Assembly: GCA_964573795.1 (NCBI GenBank)
Contig: CAZNMF010000317.1
Span: forward strand, 1-29,615
Source of the DNA: CAZNMF01 sp964573795
GTDB lineage: Bacteria > Acidobacteriota > Vicinamibacteria > Vicinamibacterales > SCN-69-37
Direction: 5' to 3'
Length of the DNA stretch: 29,615 nt
Part shown: positions 16,071 to 25,451 of the stretch, piece by piece
Position numbering within the stretch: position 1 is the first letter of the stretch
Layout: every line of letters starts with the position of its first letter
Translations under genes and position numbers: made by a program
The notes under the pieces: model-generated
Database searches by the model: none
What the model was told of the DNA's origin: nothing
The model's input: the letters and a program-made list of their open reading frames with translations, nothing else

Positions 16071-16493
16071 ATGCCTCGGCCCGCACCGTCGTCGGCGCAA
16101 CAGCTCCTGCAGCAGGCGTACGCCGCGCTCAACGCGCACGACTGGTCATCGGCCCTGAGCGCGATGCATCCGGACGTGGAGTGGTCGAACGTTGCGGACG
16201 GCTGCGTCGCGCACGGCCATGACGAGCTGCGCGCGTACCTGATGCACCGATGCGAAGGGCTCGATCCGCAGGCCGATCTCCTGCGTGTCGATGCCGACGA
16301 TGACGGGCGGATCGTGGCGGCCGTCCATCAGATCGTTCGCGCCGCGGACGGACGCGTCGTGGCCGAACGCTTCGTCGAAGAGGCCTATCTCGTCGAGGAC
16401 GGCCTCATCAAGCGCATGGCCGTCATTTCTCCTTCACGTACACCGCCAGCCGCGGAAACGCGAACGTCCCCGCCACTTCGTCGACGACATTGA
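16071..16493 (+). CDS. SnoaL-like / NTF2-fold protein
   Basis: A 140-residue small soluble protein with the cone-shaped NTF2 alpha/beta pattern: helix LLQQAYAALNAHDWSSALSAM, then HPDVEWSNV, GHDELRAYL and the final strands HQIVRAADGRVVAERFVEE and YLVEDGLIKRMAVI. Members include isomerases, hydrolases and simple ligand binders, so no reaction can be assigned. The start is well supported by a perfect AGGAGG at 16061-16066, four bases before the ATG. The fold is complete by about residue 120; the last 20 or so residues (Pro/Arg/Thr-rich) are translated from DNA that also encodes, on the other strand, the C-terminus of the VWFA protein. They probably reflect loss of an earlier stop codon. Confidence 0.85.
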   Translation: MPRPAPSSAQQLLQQAYAALNAHDWSSALSAMHPDVEWSNVADGCVAHGHDELRAYLMHRCEGLDPQADLLRVDADDDGRIVAAVHQIVRAADGRVVAERFVEEAYLVEDGLIKRMAVISPSRTPPAAETRTSPPLRRRH

Positions 16494-18714
16494 CCTGGCA
16501 GGTGTAGAGTCCCGGCTTGAGATCGGCGCCGGCGAGTTGGAACTGGAAGATCACCGCCTTGCGCTCGGGATCGTCGAGCGACGCGCGATCGACGACGGGC
16601 GTCTCGAACACCTTCACGCGGCCGCGATAGAACGCGAGGCTCGTCGCCACGTGCGGCGCGGCCGCCGCGCCCGTGCCGCGCATCGCCGGATCGTAGACCT
16701 CGTAGTAGAAGTACATCGGCTGCGCCTGCGTGACGACGTGCGACAGGCTCTGCACGATCTCCTGTCCGCCGCGCAGCAGCGGGTTGTTCGTGTTCGACTC
16801 GAACCCGCCGCCGCGCCGGCTGACGAAGCCCTCCGGCGGCGGTCCGCCAAATCCGCCCGGCCCGCCGCGTCCGCCGAATCCGCCCGGTCCGCCCGGCCCG
16901 CCGCCGCGCGGCCCGAATCCGCCGCGAGCGAAGCGCAATTGCGTGCTCATGACGATCGGGCTGACCTTGACGGGCGTGACCTTGAGATCGGGGATCGTGA
17001 TCGGAAACTCGAACGTCCCCATCGTGCCGTCCGCGTTCTCGCGCACCGCGACCTTCACGTTGAAGTGCCCGGCCGGCAGCGTCACGCCGGACTGATACTG
17101 CAGCTGTTTGTTCTCGAGCGTCGCGACCTGCGCCGCGGGGATCTGCATCGTGTCGCGAATGCGGCCGACCGATCGGCCCTGCTCGTCCATCACGACGCCG
17201 AGCACGTCGACCGACGCGTTCTTGCGATCGAGCGTCGCAGCGGTCGGCACGTGGATCGAGGAGCCGGGCACCGCCAGCGAGATGGGCACGTAGAAGCGAT
17301 CGCTCGAGATGCGGAACCAGCTCGTCGAGGCGACGACGGGGAGATCGGTCAGCGACACCGCCGATGCGATCTGCTCCTGCAACTGCCGCTCCTTGTCCTC
17401 CTTCTTCAGGTGCGCGAAGTCGGCCGGCGCGTAGTAGCCGTTGCGCGCCTCGACGCGATAGCCGGCCGTCTGGTCCTTCAGCTTGACGCTGACGCGCCGG
17501 TACTTGCCGTCCTGCAGCGGGTTCGTACTGCTGTAACCGAGCAGATAGTACGCCGACATGTCGCGTTGCACGCGCGTGAACGCCGGGCCGAAGTCGTTGC
17601 TGTCGAGGAACGCCTGCCCGCCCGTGTCCGACGCCAGCGTCGTCAACGTCTCCTGCGACGAATTCAGCGAGCTGAACTGGCTCAGCATCGAGCGGCCGGA
17701 GAAGACGGACGATCCGCCGCTGCGGCCGCCGCCTCCACGGCCGCCGCCACCGCCGGCCGCGCCGCCCGGCACGACAGCCGTGAGCCCGCGGCTGTCGACC
17801 GGATAGATCGACGTGTTCGCGCGATTGGCGGCGTTGACGACCGCGCGCAGCTCCACCTGGTTGTCGCTGCCGCTGCGCGACATGCCGGAGCTGAAGTACA
17901 GAATCGCCTTCTTCTGCTCGATCGGCGCCAGCGTCTCGCAGATCACCTTCATCGCCCGCAGGCGCCGATCGTTGTTGAAGATGCCGAACTCGCTGTCGTC
18001 CAGCGGCAGGTCCGCCGCGTCGGTGTCGGCGCTGACGTCGCTGTCGTCGGCGGCGACCGGCTGCTCGAAGCCGGTGCCGGACGTGACGTCGAACGAGGCC
18101 AGCGCGGCTTTGAGCGCGTCGCGATCGGCGGTGAAATCGCGAAGGATCGTGAGCGTCTGGCCGACCGACGCGATCGCCACGAGATCGGCGTCGCTCATCT
18201 GCGTGTCGACGTAATTCGACGCCGACTTCACCGCGCGATCGATCTCCTCCGGCTGCATCGAGCTCGTGTCGAACAGCAGCACGATCAGCCGGCGGCCCGG
18301 CAGATCCTGCGGGGCGACGCTCGGCGCCGGCGCGGGCTCCGGCGTTCGCGTGCTCGCCGGCGGCGGCACCGTGCGCGTCGCAGCGCTCTGCAACTGCTCC
18401 AGACCGAGCAGCGGCGCGGACGGCGTCGACGAGGGCAGCGGCGTCGTGGCGATCTCCTCGAAGTCGAACGTCACGACCTGCTGCGGCTTGCCGTCCTCGG
18501 TGACGACGAAGTCGCCGGCCTTCAGCCCTTTGACGATCGCGCCGCTGCGATCGCGCACGACGACGTCGAGGCGGACGAAGTTCGTCGTGCTCCGGAAGAC
18601 CGTCGTCGCGCGCTCCTGCGACGCCGGCGGGCTCTGCGTGCGAACGACGGGGACGGCGACGACGAGCGCGGCCGCAGCCGCGGCCATGTGCAGGACGACG
18701 TGATGCGATCTCAT
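16423..18714 (-). CDS. Secreted VWFA-related domain protein (acidobacterial type)
   Basis: A 763-residue exported protein of the acidobacterial VWFA-related family. The signal peptide (MAAAAAALVVAVPVV, cleaved near VRTQS) is followed by an N-terminal region typical of these proteins, TTNFVRLDVVVRDRSGAIVKG then DFVVTEDGKPQQV. A von Willebrand A domain begins at LIVLLFDTSSM; this MIDAS loop reads DTSSM where the DxSxS consensus expects a final serine, so metal binding may be altered. The second half contains a glycine-rich, FGPRGGGPGG-type segment (about residues 596-628) and beta-rich C-terminal domains ending VYVKEK. These proteins are thought to bind proteins or surfaces, but function is unproven. 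The gene starts 12 bases after the TonB receptor stop, so the two form an operon, and its 3' end overlaps the convergent NTF2-like gene by 71 bases. Confidence 0.88.
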   Translation of the reverse strand: MRSHHVVLHMAAAAAALVVAVPVVRTQSPPASQERATTVFRSTTNFVRLDVVVRDRSGAIVKGLKAGDFVVTEDGKPQQVVTFDFEEIATTPLPSSTPSAPLLGLEQLQSAATRTVPPPASTRTPEPAPAPSVAPQDLPGRRLIVLLFDTSSMQPEEIDRAVKSASNYVDTQMSDADLVAIASVGQTLTILRDFTADRDALKAALASFDVTSGTGFEQPVAADDSDVSADTDAADLPLDDSEFGIFNNDRRLRAMKVICETLAPIEQKKAILYFSSGMSRSGSDNQVELRAVVNAANRANTSIYPVDSRGLTAVVPGGAAGGGGGRGGGGRSGGSSVFSGRSMLSQFSSLNSSQETLTTLASDTGGQAFLDSNDFGPAFTRVQRDMSAYYLLGYSSTNPLQDGKYRRVSVKLKDQTAGYRVEARNGYYAPADFAHLKKEDKERQLQEQIASAVSLTDLPVVASTSWFRISSDRFYVPISLAVPGSSIHVPTAATLDRKNASVDVLGVVMDEQGRSVGRIRDTMQIPAAQVATLENKQLQYQSGVTLPAGHFNVKVAVRENADGTMGTFEFPITIPDLKVTPVKVSPIVMSTQLRFARGGFGPRGGGPGGPGGFGGRGGPGGFGGPPPEGFVSRRGGGFESNTNNPLLRGGQEIVQSLSHVVTQAQPMYFYYEVYDPAMRGTGAAAAPHVATSLAFYRGRVKVFETPVVDRASLDDPERKAVIFQFQLAGADLKPGLYTCQVNVVDEVAGTFAFPRLAVYVKEK

Positions 18715-18726
18715 ACGCGCCTCGGC

Positions 18727-21700
18727 TCAGAACCTGAAGCGCAGGTTCACACGCACGGTCCGCCGGCCGTTGACGGCGAGCACCTGCCCGAACGTCGGCG
18801 AGTTGACGTTGGTGTCGATCGACGCGAAGTTCACCGTGTTGAGCAGGTTGTTCGCGTTGACGTTGATGGACACGCTGCGGTTGCCGCCGAGCGCCACGTC
18901 GCGCGTGAGCTGCGCGTTGAGCGAGTGCGATCCCGGACCGATGATCGTGTTGCGGCCCGCGGTCCCGAACGCGCCCGCCGCCGGAATCGCGAACGCCGCC
19001 GTGTTGAAGTACTCGTCGATCGTCGGGTTCGACAGCGCGATCGGCTGGCCCGTGGCGTTCGCGCGCAGCGTGCCGACGACGCCCTGCGCGACGTCGGCGG
19101 CGCAGGACGAACAGCGCGCCGTCAGCGGCGTGCCGGATTGCCACGAGAGATTCGCCGACATCGACCAGTCGCCGAGCAGGCTCGCCATCCAGCCGCCGGT
19201 GCTCAGCCAGTGGCGATTCCGGCCGAACGGCAGCTCGATGCTCGCCGTGCCGTTGAACTGATGACGTCGATCGAAATTCGACAACGCCCACTCATCGTCG
19301 AGATCCCGATCGTTCTGTGCGACGGTGGCCGATCCGCTCGTCGCCGTCGTGTCGTCACGGGACTTCGACAGCGTGTACGAGGCCGTCCCCGAGATGCCGT
19401 GCGATTGCCGTTTCTGCAGCCGCAGCGACAGGCCGTTCATGTACGACTCGCCCTCCGACGACTGCCAGACGAACGCCTGCACGTCCGGAATCCGCAGGCC
19501 GTCCGGCCCGCGGTTCGGCGCCCGCAGCATGTCGAGATGCGATCCGCGCGTCCCGATATACGTTGCGCCGACCGCCCACGTGCGGAACAGCTCGTGGCTG
19601 TAGTCGGCCGTCCACTGGTGGATCAGGCCGAGCTGATAGTGCTTGTCGATGCCGTAGCTGTTGGTGATCGTGTCCGGCGCGATGTTGGCGAACGCGTCGG
19701 TGATCAGCAGCGGCGATGCCAGCGTGCCGATCGTCGTGCCGGTCTGGAAGAACGGCGGCTGCTGGTAGAGATTGCGCGCGATCGCCGCGTACGAGCCGCT
19801 GTTGTAGCTGAGGCCGTAGCCGAATCGCACGACGGATCGGTTGGTCGCGCGCCACGCGACGCCCACGCGCGGCCCGACGTTGTTCCAGTCGGGATTGACG
19901 AGTCCCGCAGGATACGCTCCCGAGTACGGACCTGATTGCCCGGGCTCGACGGGGACGACTGCCGTGAAGTCCGGCGCCGCGTCGAGATTGACCATGTGAC
20001 CGGTGGTCTCCGTGTACGGGCCGACGAAGTCGTATTGCACGCCGTAGTTGATCGTCCAGCGCGGACGCACGCGCCAGTCGTCCTGCAGATAAAGACTGAA
20101 CTGCCGTTCCTGAATCGAGATCGGCGTACTGATCCGATCGGGCGTCTCGCTGAACTGCCGCGTTGCCTGCTGCGGCAGGCCGAGCAGGAAGTCCGCGAAG
20201 TCCTGGCCGCTTCCACGGATCGTGGACAGACCGCCGGAGGTGTACAGCCCCGTGAACGTGAAGGTGCCTCGCGCGTTCGAGTCCGACTGCGTGCGGCTGA
20301 GCTGCTGCTGATAGGACCCGCCGGCCCGGAAGGTGTGCGCGCCGGCCGGCCTCGTCCATCCGTAGGTGAGCGACCACGAGCGATCGTGGCGGCGCGACGG
20401 CGTGATGTCGCGCAGCGCCGTGAACGATCCGAACGTCAGCGACGGCACGCCCCAGTCGAACGGATCGGTCGCCACGCCGCCGATCCCGGCGAGACCGGCC
20501 ACGTCCTGCGTGAACGCGAAGCTGTTGAGCGTCGACGAGGTCGTCCGCGTGAACGTCGCGCCGGCCGTGTGAATCGATCGGCCCTTCCGGATGTTGACGG
20601 TCACGGGCACGCTGAGCGTCGATCCCTTCGTCGTGCCCGTGAGCAGCGGGAACACGTTCCCGCGATCGCCGCTGTTGCGCCGATACGTGATCGACGCGTT
20701 CATCGTCACGTTCAGCGGCGCCTGAAACGCGCCGCGGCCGCCGCGCCCGCCGTTCTGGCCCGCCGCGGCCCCGCCGCCCGTTCTGCCGCCGCCGGCGGCA
20801 CCGCCGCCTCGACCCGCGCCACCGAACCCGCCGCCACGGCCGCCGCGTCCGCCCGCCTGCGGCTTCGTGATCGAGTGCGTGATCCTGAGACTGAATTGAT
20901 CCGTCCTCGACAGCGTCGTCTGCGAGAGATGGTAGTTGCGCGTGTCGCCGGAAAGGTTCGGCGTGGGAATGTATTGCAGCAGCGCAAGCGCGGCTGGACT
21001 CAGGCGATCGGCAGGAATGACGTTGCCCGGGAACGGCTGTCCGGTCGCCGGATCGACGATGGCCGCGGAACTGGCGGAGAAGTCGCCGGATCGAAAGGCC
21101 TCGCTCGGCACGGTCGCGTATTGATCGAGCAGATTGTCGTTGTGCGATCCCGAATAACTGACATTGAACGTCGTGCGATTCGTGCCGTCGTAGACGCCGC
21201 GGATCTTCAGCGGGCCGCCGACCGTCGTCGAGAAATTCTGCTGCAGATAGTTGGGCTTCTGCGTTGATTCGCCGCGGAGCGAGTACGGCGCGCTGTCGAG
21301 CATCGAGCCGCCGAACCCGTAGGTCGCGGTCGCCTGCAATCGGTTCGCGCCGATGCCGCGGCCGCCGAGACCGAATCCTCCCGGACCGCCGAAGCCGCCA
21401 CGACCGCCGCCGAAACCGCCACCGAGCTCGCCGCCCTGACCCGCCGCGGCCAGAGGCGTCACCGGCGCGCCGTCGGCGAGACCGAACTCGCCGCGGCCGA
21501 GCGCCTGAATGCGATCGGCGAGTTGAGCGCGATCGAGCTCGATCATGCTGCCGTTGACGGTCACGGCCTCCTGCGGCGCGTCGACGGAGAATCCGGGCGG
21601 CAAGAGGCGGGCCGCGGGATCGTCGGGCGTCGACGCCGACAACGCGTCTGCGGCGCTCTCGCCGGCGTCGGCCGATCCGCTGGCTTGCTGCACCGACAGC

Positions 21701-22251
21701 GATTGAAAGCGATTCGCCCCGCCAAATCGGCCGGCGCCGCGACCGCCGGCTGGCGCAGCGGGCGCCGCGGCAGCGGCCCCGGTCGCTGCGGCGACCGGCG
21801 TTTGGGCCGGCGTCTGCGACGAGGCCGTCGCCGACGGCGTGGCACCAGGCGCGCGCGCCGCAAGCGCGAGCGCCGCGGTCATCGTCGTCTCGCACGGCGG
21901 TTGTCCCAGCGTCACGGTCTGACTCGAGGACGTGAACGCCGACAGCTCGACGTCGAGGCGATACGTTCCCGGTGCGACCGCGAGCGTGAAGCTGCCATCG
22001 AGATCGGTGGACGTCACGCCGACAACGCGATCGCCCTCGCGAACGGTGATCGACGCGCCAGGCAGATCGACGCCCCCGCTCGAGACGATGCCGCGAATCC
22101 GGCACGGTCGAGCGGTCGTGACGGGAACGGCCGCACGCGTTTGATCCTGTGCGGCCGCCATCGGCCACTGCGTGGCTGCGAGCACGAGTGCCGACGCAGC
22201 GATCACGCCGGAGAGCGGCGAGATCGCGTGCGCGATGCGCGGACGGGACAT
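18727..22251 (-). CDS. TonB-dependent receptor with N-terminal carboxypeptidase-regulatory-like domain (Oar-like)
   Basis: An 1174-residue outer-membrane protein. A signal peptide (VIAASALVLAATQWPMAAAQ) precedes a carboxypeptidase-regulatory-like beta-sandwich (RIRGIVSSGGVDLPGASI, then TSTDLDGSFTLAVAPGTYRL). An Ala/Pro-rich linker, a plug region and a long beta-barrel follow, with many alternating aromatic strands and a C-terminal aromatic residue (RVNLRFRF) as required for barrel insertion. Two glycine-rich low-complexity stretches are present, at about residues 271-302 and 464-509; the second interrupts a barrel strand or loop. Such receptors are greatly expanded in Acidobacteriota and import oligosaccharides, peptides or metal chelates; the ligand cannot be told. 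GAGGAG lies just upstream of the start. It is the first gene of a two-gene operon with the VWFA protein. Confidence 0.92.
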   Translation of the reverse strand: MSRPRIAHAISPLSGVIAASALVLAATQWPMAAAQDQTRAAVPVTTARPCRIRGIVSSGGVDLPGASITVREGDRVVGVTSTDLDGSFTLAVAPGTYRLDVELSAFTSSSQTVTLGQPPCETTMTAALALAARAPGATPSATASSQTPAQTPVAAATGAAAAAPAAPAGGRGAGRFGGANRFQSLSVQQASGSADAGESAADALSASTPDDPAARLLPPGFSVDAPQEAVTVNGSMIELDRAQLADRIQALGRGEFGLADGAPVTPLAAAGQGGELGGGFGGGRGGFGGPGGFGLGGRGIGANRLQATATYGFGGSMLDSAPYSLRGESTQKPNYLQQNFSTTVGGPLKIRGVYDGTNRTTFNVSYSGSHNDNLLDQYATVPSEAFRSGDFSASSAAIVDPATGQPFPGNVIPADRLSPAALALLQYIPTPNLSGDTRNYHLSQTTLSRTDQFSLRITHSITKPQAGGRGGRGGGFGGAGRGGGAAGGGRTGGGAAAGQNGGRGGRGAFQAPLNVTMNASITYRRNSGDRGNVFPLLTGTTKGSTLSVPVTVNIRKGRSIHTAGATFTRTTSSTLNSFAFTQDVAGLAGIGGVATDPFDWGVPSLTFGSFTALRDITPSRRHDRSWSLTYGWTRPAGAHTFRAGGSYQQQLSRTQSDSNARGTFTFTGLYTSGGLSTIRGSGQDFADFLLGLPQQATRQFSETPDRISTPISIQERQFSLYLQDDWRVRPRWTINYGVQYDFVGPYTETTGHMVNLDAAPDFTAVVPVEPGQSGPYSGAYPAGLVNPDWNNVGPRVGVAWRATNRSVVRFGYGLSYNSGSYAAIARNLYQQPPFFQTGTTIGTLASPLLITDAFANIAPDTITNSYGIDKHYQLGLIHQWTADYSHELFRTWAVGATYIGTRGSHLDMLRAPNRGPDGLRIPDVQAFVWQSSEGESYMNGLSLRLQKRQSHGISGTASYTLSKSRDDTTATSGSATVAQNDRDLDDEWALSNFDRRHQFNGTASIELPFGRNRHWLSTGGWMASLLGDWSMSANLSWQSGTPLTARCSSCAADVAQGVVGTLRANATGQPIALSNPTIDEYFNTAAFAIPAAGAFGTAGRNTIIGPGSHSLNAQLTRDVALGGNRSVSINVNANNLLNTVNFASIDTNVNSPTFGQVLAVNGRRTVRVNLRFRF

Positions 22252-22366
22252 GCGACTCCTCGATTCCAGGGCGCCAGACTGGGATCACTTACGGCGCGTG
22301 CGAATCCGCTGTTCCTATGTAAACAGCGCAACGGGCCGTGCAGGTTGTGAAAAGACTGTGGCGGTA

Positions 22367-23824
22367 CTACCGGCTGGTTCCGACGATCTTCTCGATGTCG
22401 CGCACGGCACGCGGCGCGTTCGCGGAGAGATTCTCCGGACCGGCCACCGTCATCAGGAAGGAATCCTCGACGCGGACGCCGAGATCGCGAAAGCGCGCGA
22501 CAGCAGGCGCAATCGCGCGCGCGAGCGCAGCCTGCGCGGGATCGGCGGACAGACGCGCGAACGTGTCCGATCGGACGTAGAGGCCAGGCTCGACGACGAA
22601 CGCGACGCCGGGCACGAGCCTGTCGATCGGCTCGTGCACGTCCATGCCGATGCCGTGTATCGGGCCGTGCGGACACCAGAGATCGATCTGCGCGCTGTCG
22701 CCGGTCGACGCCAGCGGATCCGTCACGAGCCCAATCTTCAGCAGCCCGGCGCCGAGCGCGCGACGGACGGCCTTCGTCACGTCGCCGGGGCCCGCGCCCG
22801 GCGTGGCCGCCGCGATGCCGGCGCGCTGCGCCTCGAGCACGATCTCGTACAGCGCCCGCTGATCCGGCGAAAAACGCCCGCTGACGGGATACGTCCGCGT
22901 GATGTCGCCCGTGAGCCCCTGATAACTTCCCGCCGCGTCGACGAGCAAGAGATCGCCGGCCTGCATCCGTCGCGTCGACTGCTCGTAGTGCAGCGTGGTC
23001 GCATTCGCTCCGCTGGCGACGATCGACGGATAGCCTGGCGACAACGCGCCGGCGGCATGGAACGCGTACTCGATCGCGGCTTCGACCTCGTACTCCCAGC
23101 GTCCCGGCCGCGCGGCTTTCATGCCGGCGATGTGCGCCTCGGCCGAGATCGCCACGCTTCGTCGAAGGATCTGCTGCTCGTACGCGGTCTTGATTTGTCG
23201 TTGCGCGCTCAGCACGGACGCCGCGCTCACGACGTCGATGCCCGGATATCGCTGCGCGATCGTGCGGGCCCACGCCAGATGCGGCTGCTCGTCGGACGCC
23301 GGCGTCGCGCCGGTCGCGTCGATCGACGCGAGCACGGCCAGGCGCGACGGACGATCCGGCGAGGCGAAGATCCGGTCGACGAAACGATTGAAGCCTTCGG
23401 TGGCTTTCTCCGCCGTCACGGACGTCACGCCGCTGCGGCTCGACACTTCGTCGACCGTCAGCACGTGTCCTTCCCACAGCTCGCGGAACGGATCGGACGC
23501 GCGGACGAACAGCGATGCGCGCTCGGCGGCCGGCCCATCCGTCCTCAGCACGAAGATCGTGTCCGGCTGCTCGATGCCGGACAGGTAGAGCAGGTTGCTC
23601 TCCTGCCGGTACTCGTAGTCCATGTCGCCGGAATACACGCGCGCTGGAGCGCTCCAGAGCACCAGGAGCGTGTCCGGGCCAAGTGCCGCGGCCGTCTTCG
23701 CGCGGCGTTCGGCGAGATCGGCTGCATATGCGGCGGGATCGGCTGGCGGGACGCTTTGCGGGGTCGCGGGCGCACGCGCCCACATCATCGCGAACAGGAG
23801 GATCGCGACAGCCGGCCTCGACAT
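22367..23824 (-). CDS. Xaa-Pro aminopeptidase (M24B, aminopeptidase P), exported
   Basis: A 485-residue metallopeptidase that removes an N-terminal residue preceding proline. A short signal peptide (VAILLFAMMWARAPA) points to the periplasm. The N-terminal creatinase-like domain contains ESNLLYLSGIEQPDT; the pita-bread catalytic domain supplies the dinuclear metal site from Asp296 and Asp307 (VDAAGSYQGLTGDITR), the histidine region HGPIHGIGMDVHEP, Glu in VVEPGLYV and Glu in VRVEDSFL. All five ligands are present. It starts 16 bases after the histidine kinase stop and seems to be the third gene of the regulator-kinase operon, which is an unusual partnership. Together with the M1 enzyme it fits extracellular peptide use. 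Confidence 0.93.
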   Translation of the reverse strand: MSRPAVAILLFAMMWARAPATPQSVPPADPAAYAADLAERRAKTAAALGPDTLLVLWSAPARVYSGDMDYEYRQESNLLYLSGIEQPDTIFVLRTDGPAAERASLFVRASDPFRELWEGHVLTVDEVSSRSGVTSVTAEKATEGFNRFVDRIFASPDRPSRLAVLASIDATGATPASDEQPHLAWARTIAQRYPGIDVVSAASVLSAQRQIKTAYEQQILRRSVAISAEAHIAGMKAARPGRWEYEVEAAIEYAFHAAGALSPGYPSIVASGANATTLHYEQSTRRMQAGDLLLVDAAGSYQGLTGDITRTYPVSGRFSPDQRALYEIVLEAQRAGIAAATPGAGPGDVTKAVRRALGAGLLKIGLVTDPLASTGDSAQIDLWCPHGPIHGIGMDVHEPIDRLVPGVAFVVEPGLYVRSDTFARLSADPAQAALARAIAPAVARFRDLGVRVEDSFLMTVAGPENLSANAPRAVRDIEKIVGTSR

Positions 23825-23840
23825 GACGAACCAGTATCGC

Positions 23841-25451
23841 TCAGGCGGAGGCCGGCGGCCGTTCGGCAGGCGACAGCGGCAGCGTGATCTCGAATCGCGC
23901 GCCGCCGCCGGGCACGTTCGACGCCGTCACACGGCCGCCGTGACGGACGACGATGGCCTGGACGATCGAGAGGCCGAGACCGCTGCCGGACGGCTGCTCG
24001 GTGCCGGTGCGCGACTCGTCGACCTTGTAGAAACGGTCGAACACGCGCGGCAATTGATCCTCGGGAATGCCGGACCCGGTGTCGTCGACGCGCAGGATGA
24101 CCTCCGAGCCCGCCGCGATCGCCGCGACGGTCACGGCGCCGCCGGACGGCGTGTGCCGGACGGCATTGGCGACCAGATTCTGGAGCGCCTGCTCCAGGCG
24201 GTTCTGATCCCCCACCAACACGCCGTCGATCGGCTCCTGCGCCGTCGTGAGCGTGATGTGCTTCTCGGCGACGCTCGGCGCGTGACGATGGCGCACGCGC
24301 TCGAGCAGGTACGCGATGCGCACGGGCTCCATGCGCAGCGATCCGCCGCCGCCCTCGAGACGCGCCAGATCGAGGAGATCGCCGACGATGTGCTCGAGCC
24401 GATCGGCTTCGTCGTTGACGATGCGCAGGTAGCGGGTGCGAGTGGCTTCGTCGAGATCGATGTCGCCCATCCGCAGCGTCTCGACGTACCCGAGGATCGC
24501 GGCCAGCGGCGTCATCAGCTCGTGCGACACGTCGGCGAGCAGTTGACGGCGCGTCCGGTCCGCGGCTTCCAGCGCCTCGGTGCGCTGCTCGAGCTGGCCG
24601 GCCATCTCGTTGAACGCGCGCGACAGCGCCGTCACTTCGTCGCCGCCGGACTCGGGCGCGCGGACGCCCGCGGCGCCGGCGCCGATGGCGCGCGCGGCAT
24701 CCTGCAACTGCTGCAGCCGGCGGCGTGTCGGACGGACGATCAGCAGCGCGGCGATCGCCGTGCCGATGACGAGCAGCACGAGCGCGACGCCGGCGAGCGT
24801 CGGGCCCAAATCGCGCAGCGCGACGGTCAACGGCGGCGGCTCGCGCGGAACGGCCACGACGCCGATCACGGCGTCGTCGACGGTGATGGACGCGAATTCC
24901 GCCTGCACGCCTCCGCCGAACCCGCCGCGATCCGGCGGCCGGCCGCGGAACGTCCGATCGGGGACTCCGGACGTCCCGTCGCGCGCCGGCGCGCCGCCAC
25001 GTTCATCATGGCCGCCACGTCCGTCACGATCGTCACGGCCGCGCGCCGCGTCGCCGCCGAACGACGGCATCGATCCGCGGCCGTCGAAGCGGCGGTCGCC
25101 GAAGATCCGGCCGCGGGCCACGCCAATCAGCCGCGGCGGTGGCGGAATTCGCTGGCTGACGATGACTCGGCCATCGGCCATGGCGACGACGAATCCGCGC
25201 GACGATCGCGCGTAGCGGCCGTTGACGTACTCGCCGACGTCGACGCCAGGCTGATCGGCCACGGCCGCCGCGATCTCGGCGGCCATCGACGCGGCGAACT
25301 GGGAGGGCGACCGGTTCGGAAACAGATCCGACATCCGGCCGGTCATCCACAGGAACACGGTCCCCTGCAGGAGCAGCAGCGTCGCGAGCAGCGCGACGAA
25401 GCCGACGGCGATGCGCCAATAGAGGCTCCGATACCAGTTGAGCTCAGACAT
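23841..25451 (-). CDS. Membrane sensor histidine kinase
   Basis: A 536-residue HisKA-type kinase. Membrane segment 1 is at about residues 14-36 and segment 2 at about 217-239; between them lies a periplasmic sensor of about 180 residues with a PAS-like start (RGFVVAMADGRVIVSQ). The sensor contains a strongly charged, low-complexity stretch (residues 118-181) rich in Asp, Arg and Gly. A HAMP linker follows (RPTRRRLQQLQDAARAI). The H-box is VSHELMTPLAAI with phospho-accepting His310, then the N-box NLVANAVRHT, G1 VDDTGSGIP and G2 GSGLGLSIV. It overlaps the response-regulator stop by 8 bases (ATGTCTGA), so it is translationally coupled. The sensor stretch ends in GGFGGGVQAE, nearly identical to a segment of the CotH protein encoded nearby. 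The signal is unknown; a polyanion or metal would suit the charged region, but that is speculation. Confidence 0.93.
   Translation of the reverse strand: MSELNWYRSLYWRIAVGFVALLATLLLLQGTVFLWMTGRMSDLFPNRSPSQFAASMAAEIAAAVADQPGVDVGEYVNGRYARSSRGFVVAMADGRVIVSQRIPPPPRLIGVARGRIFGDRRFDGRGSMPSFGGDAARGRDDRDGRGGHDERGGAPARDGTSGVPDRTFRGRPPDRGGFGGGVQAEFASITVDDAVIGVVAVPREPPPLTVALRDLGPTLAGVALVLLVIGTAIAALLIVRPTRRRLQQLQDAARAIGAGAAGVRAPESGGDEVTALSRAFNEMAGQLEQRTEALEAADRTRRQLLADVSHELMTPLAAILGYVETLRMGDIDLDEATRTRYLRIVNDEADRLEHIVGDLLDLARLEGGGGSLRMEPVRIAYLLERVRHRHAPSVAEKHITLTTAQEPIDGVLVGDQNRLEQALQNLVANAVRHTPSGGAVTVAAIAAGSEVILRVDDTGSGIPEDQLPRVFDRFYKVDESRTGTEQPSGSGLGLSIVQAIVVRHGGRVTASNVPGGGARFEITLPLSPAERPPASA

Noticed and set aside
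16385..19291. A 968-codon minus-strand frame overlapping the VWFA gene in another frame
   Set aside because: It is an Arg/Ala/Gly-rich shadow with no recognisable domain; the VWFA frame has a signal peptide and conserved motifs.
16285..19935. A 1216-codon plus-strand open frame antisense to the VWFA and TonB receptor genes
   Set aside because: The translation is Arg/Ala/His-rich without domains, hydrophobic core or ribosome site; the opposite strand encodes clear secreted proteins. It is a GC-rich shadow frame.
20725..21440. GC-rich direct repeats that could be mistaken for a repeat array or CRISPR
   Set aside because: They are codon repeats for Gly/Arg-rich protein segments, with no constant repeat length or spacers.
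19355..22288. A 977-codon minus-strand frame within the TonB receptor gene
   Set aside because: Same strand but a different frame from the receptor, Arg/Asp-rich and without beta-barrel features.
22252..22366. Possible promoter of the TonB receptor gene in the spacer before the M24 gene
   Set aside because: Several AT-rich hexamers are present on the minus strand (for example TACATA), but none pairs with a -35 at proper spacing, so I do not list one.
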